64,000 bases of DNA from Plasmopara viticola. Lineage: Eukaryota; Oomycota; Peronosporomycetes; Peronosporales; Peronosporaceae. The stretch covers positions 1,488,001-1,552,000 of the forward strand of contig MBPM02000007.1 in assembly GCA_001695595.3 (NCBI GenBank), given 5' to 3'. Below, piece by piece: positions 12,443 to 22,200 of the stretch (the first letter of the stretch is position 1; the number at the start of each line of letters is the position of its first letter). The position numbers were made by a program, and so were the translations under genes. The notes below the pieces were generated by a model. That model was not told where the DNA came from, searched no databases, and was given only the letters and a program-made list of their open reading frames with translations.

Positions 12443-14239
12443 ATGCGCTTTTGCTACTTACGCCTTGCACTACTGACGAGCGTCTGTGTTGCGAATGCAC
12501 TTGCTGACACCGTGGAGACGGATGTTGATCCGGCTGCATCACGTACGGCATCCTCACACGACACTGCGTCTGGAGTCATAGAAACTCGCGAGCCGATGAG
12601 CGTCGATGACGAAGACAGAGCAAGCGCAATGATGAAATTTGCTAAAATGATGGGAAAGACTATGGAAAGTGACGTCATTAAAGGTTTAGATGTCCGACAA
12701 TTGAAACCATTCATGATGGAAAATATGACTTTAAAAGATATCTACCTTAGATTGGGTCTAGGCAACCTGACAGGCAACGTCTTGTCTCATGACCAATGGA
12801 TCCGGTGGGCCTATTTTGTCTACAAACTCGGTCGTAATTTTCATGAGTACGAATACGACTTTATTGTTGCGACAATGTCGGCCATACATGACGCCGAAAC
12901 ATTATCCAGCATACTTATTACTGCGGCCAATGCTAAAGATACGGAAGCTTTGGCCATTGAGCTGGCTAAAGTCGCCGACGATCACATCAGGAGGCGTGTT
13001 CTCGATAAAGTACCTAGGCTTGCCAGACATCTATTGTACAAAAATCAATATAGGGCAAAGACGATTCATCAGACTCGTCGTGATCATATCTTGGGGTTTC
13101 TAACAAAGCACGCGAAAGAGAACATGTTACAAGATGATAAGTATTTAACTTTGACGAGCTACCTGAGTGTTTTACGTGACAAAAACAATGCTGTTGGTAT
13201 TGCGCAACCTGGCTCCCACATCATTTTCGAGGACGCTATTTTACTCGACAAATTACTCTCGCTTGGAAATTTTCGCGATCCGAAACGTCTTGATAGTTTG
13301 GTGTCAATTTGGTTGGATGTGGACACACCTCCGTCCAGAATTGTGTCTATGCTAGTGCAAGATACAGTGATTGCTGATCACTTTGCTATCCTTTTCTCAA
13401 ACGGGCCAAAGCAGAGGTTTTGGCTGCGCTACCTAGGGAAGTACAACGAGATAGAGCAGGATACGCTCACTGCAAGTGTCAATTTTGAGCAACTTTTGGA
13501 AATGCTGCTTGCGGTGGTGGAACAAGAGTCGTCTGCAACTGACAAAGAAATGGCGTTCACCATTATTCTCAAGATGCTGGTTTCACCATCCGCTACCCAT
13601 TTCAGCTCAAAGCATCAACTTGAGATAAAACTGGTGTCAATCTTGCTGTTGCACAAAACACTTCCGTCCGGCGTTTTGTCCATGCTGATGCACGGTGCAG
13701 CAGATACCGACAAGTTTAATATTATTTTTGTGAACGAGCCATCAAAAAGTTTCTGGGTGCGCTACCTCAAAAAGTTTAATGGCTCAAATGTAAATGGCGA
13801 GGACTCCACGCGCATCGCAAACACCGATTTTCAGAAGCTGCTGGTGGTGCTGGATGCGGTGGAAGAGCAGAAGTCATCTAAAGCTGACCAACGTTTGGCG
13901 AGTAGCACTGTTCTCAAAATGTTAATTTTACCAGAGATTACCAACGTCGTCACGGCTCAAAATTATCTGAAAGAGTTGACATCGATCTGGTTGAAGAAAA
14001 GGCTAAGTCCATCCACTGTTGTGTTTCTGCTGCTGCTTGAAGAAAAGGAAGCAGACTACTTTAAGATCCTTTTAACAAATACGCCAAGCTCGAAGTATTT
14101 GGAGGACTACACGAATGCTTATTATGCAGACGCCCCGAAGAATAAAAATTATAAAATGGCGACGCTTGTTGATGTCTTTGGCGACGCAAAATTGAAGAAA
14201 ATTCTGCTAGCGGGCGTAACAGATAAAGGCAACACGTAA
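12443..14239 (+). CDS. Effector A: secreted WY/LWY-repeat protein, (d)EER type, no RXLR
   Basis: A predicted secreted protein of 598 residues that probably enters host plant cells. Residues 1-21 form a signal peptide (basic start, leucine-rich core, end ANALA). An acidic DDEDR stretch at 55-59 sits where the EER motif of oomycete effectors lies. No RXLR tetrad precedes it; the place holds SRTASS. The mature part has no cysteine and is four helical repeats. The W/Y pairs are W119-Y124, W327-Y330, W438-Y441 and, in the last, L553-Y556, where W has been lost. Between them are L-type helices such as FEQLLEMLLAVVE. The frame is open for 39 codons upstream, but the M at 12443 begins the conserved signal peptide in all paralogs. 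One extra base near the end shifts the frame, so the tail seen in C and D is missing. The fold class is well supported; a host target is unknown. Confidence 0.88.
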   Translation: MRFCYLRLALLTSVCVANALADTVETDVDPAASRTASSHDTASGVIETREPMSVDDEDRASAMMKFAKMMGKTMESDVIKGLDVRQLKPFMMENMTLKDIYLRLGLGNLTGNVLSHDQWIRWAYFVYKLGRNFHEYEYDFIVATMSAIHDAETLSSILITAANAKDTEALAIELAKVADDHIRRRVLDKVPRLARHLLYKNQYRAKTIHQTRRDHILGFLTKHAKENMLQDDKYLTLTSYLSVLRDKNNAVGIAQPGSHIIFEDAILLDKLLSLGNFRDPKRLDSLVSIWLDVDTPPSRIVSMLVQDTVIADHFAILFSNGPKQRFWLRYLGKYNEIEQDTLTASVNFEQLLEMLLAVVEQESSATDKEMAFTIILKMLVSPSATHFSSKHQLEIKLVSILLLHKTLPSGVLSMLMHGAADTDKFNIIFVNEPSKSFWVRYLKKFNGSNVNGEDSTRIANTDFQKLLVVLDAVEEQKSSKADQRLASSTVLKMLILPEITNVVTAQNYLKELTSIWLKKRLSPSTVVFLLLLEEKEADYFKILLTNTPSSKYLEDYTNAYYADAPKNKNYKMATLVDVFGDAKLKKILLAGVTDKGNT

Positions 14240-15460
14240 GAAGGCAGAATCTCTTCTTACTCAACTCAAATGTTGGTTGTAAGAACGGCATGAAAGACAA
14301 TTTGTAAGCACATATTAGTCACAAGATCTAAAGTCAGGTATCTTCTTTGTATTGCATACTTCGTCGGTTTAGACAATGAATAGCCTTAAACACTGATTTT
14401 CTACGATTCTTTAACGAAGGTGTGTGACTTTGGGTACGTCGCCTGTCAAAGCTAGGCTAAAGAAATGGCGTAACGTGGTGTTTAACATCGCTTAGAAGTC
14501 GATTAATGTCATAGCCTGTTTTTCCGCATCGTTGCATAGATCTCGAAACGACTACCAGCAACTACAAGACAAAATGTTTTGTGTCGTTAACGCCATGTGT
14601 TTAATTTGGCTAACCACTTGTACTCGTAACTCAAGAAGCAAGAAATTTGAAATTGCAACATTGCGAACACAACAACAAAAGTTGGAAAGTGCTAAATTGC
14701 ATCACTTTCTAGCACCAAATCATCGACTTATGTCTTTATACGGGGATTGTAGATGATACATCTCGTAACAAAGGAAAAACGACCTCAAGTTCACCGTCTT
14801 TGGCCTGAAAGCATATAAAAGGATGTATCCAGATTGATTGCTGTGACCATCAGCACTTCGACTTGCCACGCCTCTTGCCAAGATGCTTGGACAGTAGCTG
14901 TCTAGTGGTCGCGAAAGGCTTTTTTTTACAAAGGGATCAAACTAGTTACTAAGAAACATATATAGTCGCTTGACATCCGATGAAGTAAAGAACACGGAGT
15001 TATTTTTTACAACAAGTTATTTGAAAGAGCTGAAGAGCTTCGAGTGAAAAAAGTATTGCGATGCCGCCATAGGTAAGTGACTTTAATCCAGCTTGACGCA
15101 TACACTCAAAGGTGCAACTCGGTGCTTCTTGCTAGGAAAACAAAGCTTCTCTCCTCCGATATCGCTGACTTCATCGTGCTGTGTGCAACATTATGCTTCA
15201 ACTTAAGCTGCCAAACATAGTACGACGTTCATCTTCCTGTAAAATTTACAAAAAGCGATTTCGATTGAGTAAACAACCTTATCGTATCGCTTTGTTGCAA
15301 CAGGTGCACTTCAAAATATTATGCTAAAGCAGTACCTTCACCTTCTGCTCCTTCACCTAAGTGCTGACGGTAAATCTTTTTTTGGCACTACCACTGTGAA
15401 TACTGCAATAGAATAGTATTCCTCCATACAGCACACAGACAAAATCAGCAATTTTATAAG
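14240..15460. repeat. 3' flank of effector A (unit 1)
   Basis: Non-coding. From 14240 to about 14597 it is mirrored at 15487-16174 (flank of B, with an insertion there). From about 14780 to 15460 it aligns with the 3' flanks of C (44.7-45.3 kb) and D (61.6-62.2 kb). Position 14310-14323 is the uninterrupted target of the SINE-like insertion found in the B copy. The first ~55 bases still read, in the shifted frame, as the lost effector tail. Confidence 0.65.
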
Positions 15461-15485
15461 GGAGCGCCTATAGCTACCCCCCCCC
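15461..15485 (+). repeat. Extra left terminus of the MULE-like element
   Basis: The sequence starts GGAGCGCCTATAGCTAC and ends in a run of nine C. Its reverse complement is the right end of the MULE at 21117-21143, including the homopolymer. It also shares its first 12 bases with the left end at 18781. The inverted copy of the effector begins directly after it. Confidence 0.75.
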
Positions 15486-15767
15486 ATAACGACACAAAAC
15501 ATTTTGTCTTGTACTTGCTGGTAGTCGTTTCGAAATCTATGCAACGATGCGAAAAAAAAAGGCTATGACCATAATCGACTTCTAAGCGATGTTAAACACC
15601 ACGAAACGCCATTCCTTTAGCCTAGATTTGACAAGCGACGTACCCAAACTCACACACCTTCGTTAAAGATTCGTTAAAAATCAGTGTTTTAGACTATTTA
15701 TTGTCTAAACTGACGAAGTATACAATACATGGAAGAGACCTGACTTTAGATCTTGTGACTAATATGT

Positions 15768-16090
15768 AATGTAAGATATTACGTTATCGCGTTGCCAAGT
15801 TATGCACGTGCTAGGCTCAGTCTGGCTAGTCCACGGCATAGAGTGGTGTCCGCATACGTCGGGTCTCGTTCGGCGGGCAGTGCAGCCAGCACCGAGGTCG
15901 TGAGAGTCTTCCATTATTTTGCTTAGCTCTGACTTGGTAAGAGCCCAGGTGGCGCCCGGTGCTGGAGACCGTCACGCCGAGGGTGAGACTCGTTAGAGAC
16001 CTGCAGATGCCCGAGAGCATCTGCCCGAAGCGCGCGAGCATTTACCCCCCGCGCTCGGAAGGAGGGCGTCACCCCAACCTTTTCCAAGCG
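15768..16090 (-). mobile_element. GC-rich SINE-like retroposon, copy 1
   Basis: A 323-bp insertion lies in the 3' flank of effector B, flanked by 14-bp direct repeats TGTGACTAATATGT at 15754-15767 and 16091-16104. The corresponding place beside effector A (14310-14323, inverted) has this 14-mer once and no insert. The element is clearly GC-richer than its surroundings and carries no ORF with a recognisable product. Read on the minus strand it starts CGCTTGGAAAAGG and ends GCGATAACGTAATA plus a variable tail. A second copy is at 36942-37273. The long target duplication and variable 3' tail suggest LINE-driven retroposition. Confidence 0.75.
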
Positions 16091-16174
16091 TGTGACTAAT
16101 ATGTGCTTACAAATTGTCTTTCATGCCGTTCTTACATTCAACATTTGAGTTGAGTTAGAAAAGATTCTGCCTTC

Positions 16175-17980
16175 TTACCTGTTGCCTTTATCTGTTACGC
16201 CCGCTAGCAGAATTTTCTTCAATTTCGCGTCGCCAAAGACATCAACAAGCGTCGCCATTTTATAATTTTTATTCTTCGGGGCGTCCGCATAATAAGCATT
16301 CGTGTAGTCCTCCAAATACTTCGAGCTTGGCGTATTTGTTAAAAGGATCTTAAAGTAGTCTGCTTCCTTTTCTTCAAGCAGCAGCAGAAACACAACAGTG
16401 GATGGACTTAGCCTTTTCTTCAACCAGATCGATGTCAACTCTTTCAGATAATTTTGAGCCGTGACGACGTTGGTAATCTCTGGTAAAATTAACATTTTGA
16501 GAACAGTGCTACTCGCCAAACGTTGGTCAGCTTTAGATGACTTCTGCTCTTCCACCGCATCCAGCACCACCAGTAGCTTCTGAAAATCGGTGTTTGCGAT
16601 GCGCGTGGAGTCCTCGCCATTTACATTCAAGCCATTAAACTTTTTGACGTAGCGTACCCAGAAACTTTTTGATGGCTCGTTCACAAAAATAATATTAAAC
16701 TTGTCGGTATCTGCTGCACCGTGCATCAGCATGGACAAAACGCCGGACGGAAGTGTTTTGTGCAACAACAAGATTGACACCAGCTTTATCTCAAGTTTAT
16801 GCCTTGAGCTGAAATGGGCAGTGGATGGTGAAACCAGCATCTTGATAATAGTGGTGAACGCCATTTCTTTGTCAGTTGCAGACGACTCTTGTTCCACCAC
16901 CGCAAGCAGTATTTGCAAAAGTTGCTCAAAATTGACATTTGCAGTGAGCGTATCCTGCTCTATCTCGTTGTACTTTCCTAGGTAGCGCAGCCAGAACCTC
17001 TGCTTTGGCCCGTTTGAGAAAAGGATGGCAAAGTGATCAGCAATCACTTTATCTTGCACTAGCATAAACACAATTCTGGACGGAGGTGTGTCCACATCCA
17101 ACCAAATTGACACCAAACTATCAAGACGTTTCGGATCGCGAAAATTTTCAAGCGAAAGTAATTTGTCGAGTAAAACAGCGTCCTCGAAAATGATGTGGGG
17201 GCCAGGTAGCGCAGTACCAACAGCATTGTTCTTGTCACGCAAAACACTCAGGTAGCTGGTCAAAGTTAAAATCTTATCATCTTGTAACATGTTCTCTTTC
17301 ACGTGCTTTGTTAGAAACCCCAAGATATGATCACGACGAGTCTGATGAATCGTCTTTGCCCTATATTGATTCTTGTACAATAGATGTCTGGCAAGCCTAG
17401 GTATTTTATCGAGAACAAGTCTTCTGATGTGATCGTCGGCGACTTTAGCTAGCTCAATGGCCAAAGCTTCCGTATATTCAGCATTGGCCGCAGTAATGAT
17501 TATGCTGGACAATGTTTTGTCGTCATGTATGGCCGACATTGCCGCAAAAATAAATTCGTGATCATACTCTTGAAAAATACGACCGAGTTTGTAGACAAAA
17601 TAGGCCCACCGGATCCATTGGTCATGAGACAAGACGTTGCCTGTCAGGTTGCCTAGACCCAATTGGAGATAGACTTCTTTTGGAGTCAAATTTTTAAATG
17701 GTTTTAATTTTCGAGTATCCAAACCTTTAATGACGTCACTTCCCATAGTCTTTCCCATCAGTTTAGCAAATTTCATCATTACGCTTGCTCTGTCTTCGTC
17801 ATCGACACTCATCGGCTCGCGAGTCTCTATGCTTCCAGACGCAGTGTCGTCATGAACAAATGTGGATGAGGATGCCGTACGTGATGCAGCCGGATCAACA
17901 TCCGTCTCCACGGTGTCAGCAAGTGCATTCGCAGCACAGACGCTCGTCAGTAGTGCAAGGCGTAAGTAGCAAAAGCGCAT
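16175..17980 (-). CDS. Effector B: secreted WY/LWY-repeat protein, inverted copy of A
   Basis: A protein of 601 residues with the same architecture as effector A: signal peptide ending ANALA, DDEDR acidic motif without an upstream RXLR, one WY and three LWY modules, no cysteine in the mature part. Compared with A, there are roughly 45 differences in the first ~410 residues but only three in the last ~185. It carries the same extra base at the 3' end as A (ending KGNR) and the same loss of W in the last module, so both changes predate the duplication. The start at 17980 is the conserved signal-peptide methionine; 31 upstream codons are open but not conserved. The gene lies inside MULE-like ends. 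A role as an effector is inferred from fold and secretion. Confidence 0.87.
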   Translation of the reverse strand: MRFCYLRLALLTSVCAANALADTVETDVDPAASRTASSSTFVHDDTASGSIETREPMSVDDEDRASVMMKFAKLMGKTMGSDVIKGLDTRKLKPFKNLTPKEVYLQLGLGNLTGNVLSHDQWIRWAYFVYKLGRIFQEYDHEFIFAAMSAIHDDKTLSSIIITAANAEYTEALAIELAKVADDHIRRLVLDKIPRLARHLLYKNQYRAKTIHQTRRDHILGFLTKHVKENMLQDDKILTLTSYLSVLRDKNNAVGTALPGPHIIFEDAVLLDKLLSLENFRDPKRLDSLVSIWLDVDTPPSRIVFMLVQDKVIADHFAILFSNGPKQRFWLRYLGKYNEIEQDTLTANVNFEQLLQILLAVVEQESSATDKEMAFTTIIKMLVSPSTAHFSSRHKLEIKLVSILLLHKTLPSGVLSMLMHGAADTDKFNIIFVNEPSKSFWVRYVKKFNGLNVNGEDSTRIANTDFQKLLVVLDAVEEQKSSKADQRLASSTVLKMLILPEITNVVTAQNYLKELTSIWLKKRLSPSTVVFLLLLEEKEADYFKILLTNTPSSKYLEDYTNAYYADAPKNKNYKMATLVDVFGDAKLKKILLAGVTDKGNR

Positions 17981-18780
17981 GATGGAAAGTTGACGATGAC
18001 GCGAGATTGCAAATGTACTCAATAAACTTGGTACTCTAACTTTATAAGAAGAAGCAAAATGAAGAAATTCCACGAAAGCAGGTACACACCAGGCAACCTT
18101 AGAGAAGATGGTTCGTAGATTGCGGAGGGTGCTCCTTCCTCTAAGATGTCAAGTAGTAAGTTAGCAAACTATCAAAAATTTGAAGATACAAATAACTTGC
18201 ACCAAACCGTCAGGTAGCTGCGAAGGTACTGCACTAGATCTGATAGCGCTACAAGGTAAGCAAGCACACAGTAGAGCGAGCACACAATGAGGGGCGAGGA
18301 TCAAATGTGAAAATAGATATACAATTTATAGTTTTGGCCACTAGAATTTAAGTACAGTTCTTGCCAACAACTCCTAAATACAATCAGCACATCAACACGT
18401 GTCTCCGTCTTAGCCAATGGACACCATTCCTTGACATTTTCTACGCGTTGTAGAGGCCGCACTTTTTCCCAACAAAGTAAAAGTGGTGTATTTTTAGCGC
18501 AGACGACCATGCTGCATCTTCTGGACGTAGTTATGTCCACGAGTCACGACTTATGGACTGCAGGAGACGCGTCGACAAATAATTCAACCGATCAATGCAT
18601 GCAATTTGCCGCAAAAACAAGTGTCAATAACTTCACCAAAGACAGAACATGGTGTTAGTGCTTGCGAAGGCTATCAAAACCTTCTTTGGAAGAATATGCT
18701 TAAGCGAGATCTGAATCTCCAATATGAAACTCCTTTATTAGACTTCTAAGTATAGCATATAAGATAATATATATAGAATC
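17981..18780 (-). promoter_or_regulatory. 5' flank of effector B with possible UTR intron
   Basis: An inverted copy of 11.65-12.44 kb, so B kept about 0.8 kb of upstream sequence and may have kept its promoter. The possible 56-nt UTR intron is 18141-18196, with the same ends as in A. Just before the start codon both copies read GCGTCAT followed by pyrimidine-rich sequence, a little like oomycete initiator elements; the same placement is seen in C and D. The homology stops where the MULE left end begins at 18781. Confidence 0.5.
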
Positions 18781-21143
18781 GGAGCGCCTATACCTTCATA
18801 TCCTTAGCCACCGCTTTGTCACAAATTTATAAGCGCCAGTAGAAAATCCTGCCAAACCAATTCCTCAGATTATTTATCATTGCTTTACCACGTAACCACT
18901 ATGTCGAACCTCAAAAACTCCACTTTTCCTATTTTTGAAGAGGCGGAAAGCTCTGTTAAGGCTTTTGCCAAATTGAACGGCTTTTAGTGAGACTCAATCA
19001 AACCAAAAAGAGCAAAACAGGTGAATTAAGGAAGATTGGCTCGGATGTGTTCACAGTGGTTGTTACAAGAAAAAGGGTAATGCCATACGGAACACATCTA
19101 CGTTTGCAACAAGCTGTCAATGGCTGGCTATTAAGGAACGCGTCTAGCAGTAATCTGGTAACTACTTATGGGACTTGAAGTTGATGTGTGGCGAGCATTC
19201 TGGACATGAGGCCGCCTCTGACCCCACAGCCTATGCGGTCAACCGGATGCTAAACTCGGAGAAAGAGACCATCATTTCTACGACGACCAAAGCTGGCGCA
19301 CCCCCTCGTACTATCCTTGCCACACTTCGTCAAAGGGATTCTGCATGTCTTGTACTCAGGAAGGATATCGGCAACGCAAGACAAAAGGTACCGATCTTGA
19401 CTGCATGATGCGCTCGGCGTTGTTCTGACATAATATATCGAATTTACTACACCAGGAAAGAAGTGAAATGTTAAATGGCCGAAGTCCAATTGAAGCGTTG
19501 TTAAATCAATTGGAAGCAGATAAGGTATACTATAAAGGTAGGTTGTGCACAGAAATTAGGCTCCGATGTTTGTTCATTGCGCCAAATACAGCAATCTTCG
19601 TGGCGCGAACCTTCTGTGCAAACAGAGTTTTCATCATGGATTCAACATATAAAACTAATAGGTACGCTTGATAGGATCTTTCAATTGGCTGTCAAGGAAA
19701 ACTAATGATGTGTTTTGGTTCAATCCAGATACAAAATGCCGCTACCACACACCGTTGGCGTAACGCCAACAAACCTACGAATTCGCTATCATTTTGTTTC
19801 TTGTCGGCGGAGAGAGAGGAGGACTTTATCGGGTCATTTAACCAGTGTTCGATTGTTTCTGCTCGATATTTAACGGGCGAAAATCAACAATAGTGGTGGA
19901 CCGAGAATTTGCGCTAACTTCAGCAATTCAAACGACATTGTTGGACTCATCAGTTTTGATATGCTTTTGGCATGTCAGCAAAAAATTGAAGCAAAATACA
20001 AAGGGCACTTTACAACAATTGAAGACTACGAAGCATTTTGGAAACTGTGGTCGAGCTTGTGTTGATTCATCAATGAAGACGACTACGAAGCTTGCTGGGC
20101 CAAAATTTAAGAGACTGCTCCGGCTCCTGTTGTTACGTACCTATCTTCAACATATTTACGACAACACAAAAAACAATTTGTTCTGGCATGGACCAGCAAC
20201 GTTGCCCATTCCGGGCATGCGGTCATCTCTAGAGTGGAAGGAAGCCATGACTTTTGGAGACAGTGGATTGCGTTCGCAACATCTGATCTTAATGTTGTGT
20301 ACCAAAACTGCTGCTCGCTAGTGAATCACAACGAATCAAAATAAGTCAGAAGATTGCCAAAGAAAGGCTGAGCTTGCCAGTTCAATTGCAAGCAGCATTT
20401 TGGTCAAGCATCTTCCGGAAAGTTTCATCGTACGCGTTATTCAAGATAAGGGTGTATAGACGTGTATGGCCCACTTGTGCATTATCGTGGATTTCCCCGT
20501 TGTGCATTAGCTCACAATTCCTGCCATTTGGTACATGAGGCATATCAACTTGCAATACAAGTAGGCCCATAAACAGCATGCACGCATGCTTTTTCAAGAA
20601 CCATGGACTTACCATCCGAGCACAAGCTTCGCCGCAGACTAGATGCTGGTTTTCCGCTAGTCATAGCGGATTTTAATCACCATTTGTGGCTTCAGCAACA
20701 GCAAACAATAGTCCTTCCACCGCTGCCAATTCCAACTTTCCAAGAGGAAGTGAAAATGCTGGTGCGACACCATGCGAAAATGCCACTTTACCAAACAAGT
20801 CAATTTACATTTGACCTAGGGTCATTGAACAACATAAGTAGTTCAGCAATACAGGAACCAAAACGGCACATACTCTTGGTCACCCTGTGGGTTCTATAGC
20901 ACAGAGTTCCACACGCCGAGAGCCATCTTTATTCGAGCATGACGCGGCATCACAAACCTCGCAAGCAAAAAGAAAGTGCCGTAATTGTCACCGAGAAGAT
21001 GGACACAGCAAGCGTACCTGCCGAAATCCATCAGCATCCCAATAATTGCATAATGACTGACGATATGAAGTTGTGTTTTGATTGGTCAGCGTAAAGAGGG
21101 AGTGTAGCTATAGGCAGGGGGGGGGTGTAGCTATAGGCGCTCC
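18781..21143 (+). mobile_element. Decayed MULE (Mutator-like) DNA transposon
   Basis: The ends are 12-bp perfect inverted repeats: GGAGCGCCTATA at 18781 and its complement ending at 21143. The right end contains the TAGCTATAGGC motif twice (21105-21115 and 21128-21138) around a G run. A transposase reading frame with several shifts fills the interior. No matching target duplication is obvious (TATAGAATC on the left, GTTCTGTCA on the right), perhaps because of later rearrangement. Confidence 0.75.
18901..21045 (+). pseudogene. MULE transposase, broken by frameshifts
   Basis: The likely start is at 18901 (a FEEAESSVKAFAKLNGF-like FAR1/MULE N-terminus). The catalytic region follows in pieces: MDSTYKTNRY with the first Asp at 19639; MPLPHTVGVTPTN at about 19735-19775 in another frame; SFCFLSAEREEDF in a third piece; VVDREFALTSAI with the second Asp at 19899; then CFWHVSKKL. 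A C-terminal zinc-knuckle-like CRNCHREDGHSKRTC (20977-21021) has one residue more than the usual C-x2-C-x4-H-x4-C. The final stop is at 21043-21045. At least four frame changes and an internal TGA after NRYA show that it is dead, so any mobility would need a transposase in trans. Confidence 0.8.
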
Positions 21144-22200
21144 GTTCTGTCATTATTATTGCTATCGAAGAGTGTGATTAATGTAAACGCAATTGCAATC
21201 ATTGACAATTCTAAACATCGGCCGATGCGGTGTCACAACAGCCAACAAAATCTTTACGCTCTTCGCTTCAGAATCTGCTATCTTCCACAAATGCCTTGAG
21301 CTAATGACACAAAACGTGCCTATCAACATTTTCCGCTCCCGTTACTTAAGTAATGTGACACGCTAGTCAAGACAAGTGGTATTGTCAGTTTCTTGTTTTG
21401 TGTTAATTATACAGCGATAACACAAAAAAGCTTGCCACACTTGATAATCATCGAACGAAAGATAAAAGTGCTTCATGTCGCATTCAAATAGTTTATATCA
21501 TCGACATGTGATTTTCCCTGTTGTCTTGTTCTGCTTGATTGTCAGTCTTCTTTACTTGCTGCTTTCAACCGAAGAAGAATGCATGGATCTAACATAAAAT
21601 TAAGTGCCTTTTTTCGATTGGTCGTTGCTGCAAAACAAAGCCTTTTCTTAGACGGTAAGTGACTCGTCTTTGTCACCTTGCAAACATATTGTCTGTCATT
21701 TCAATAAGTCAATTCAGCAGTACGGAATTCAAATTTTCATTGCTTATGATCGGGATCACATCTTGCAACCGACTCGGACTTTGCTGTTCAAAACAGCTTT
21801 CGGTCAGAAGCATTTCAAAATGGAAGTACAGAAATTGTAGATGACACGTCCAAATGGAATTAATACGGACAGTAGTCTGAAATCCGCTGGCTTGGGCCTG
21901 ACCTTGAATAAACATGATATATCTAGCGGTCATCAACTGTTGTGGTCACAACTTTGCCAAAAGCTTTTAAATTTATCGGTCTAGTCGTTGATAGAGTTAG
22001 GCATCTTAATAATGACTCGTTGCCACGAATGTTTGCCGTAGGTAACAAAAAGCATTTTCTGAGTAATTTACTCTACCGAGCGTCAAAACTCGCGGAGTCG
22101 AAAGCAGCATCGTTCGCTCGCAATTGCTTTTTGTTTTCTAGCAAGCAATAGTTTGGTTCACAAGGTGAATTGTTTGCTTCTTACTCTGACTGTCTAGCGC
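21144..22200. repeat. Unit 1 cassette 3' flank, continued
   Basis: Parts align with 45.7-46.1 kb and 62.5-62.9 kb. Anchors are CATGTCGCATTCA near 21475 (also near 45865 and 62680) and the TGCTGCTT-type runs near 21530-21565. Short open frames here are not shared between copies. No gene is called. Confidence 0.55.

Larger units (their letters stand above)
15461..21143. mobile_element. Composite MULE-like structure enclosing effector B
   Basis: The outer ends are inverted repeats: GGAGCGCCTATAGCTAC at 15461 and its reverse complement ending at 21143. Between them lie the inverted effector copy (about 15487-18780) and a decayed MULE (18781-21143) that has its own left end at 18781. The order is thus left end, effector, left end, transposase, right end. 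The 9 bases flanking the outer ends (TTTTATAAG and GTTCTGTCA) do not match, so a clean transposition of the whole unit is not shown. The alternative is an independent inverted duplication that broke at a pre-existing terminus. Confidence 0.5.

Noticed and set aside
12479..12600. Possible RXLR motif in the effector N-termini
   Set aside because: The only arginine-led candidate is SRTASS/SRTVAS, which lacks the leucine and final arginine.
12789..13355. Frames overlapping effector A, also seen inside B, C and D
   Set aside because: They recur only because the effector coding sequence is conserved; they are shadows in other frames.
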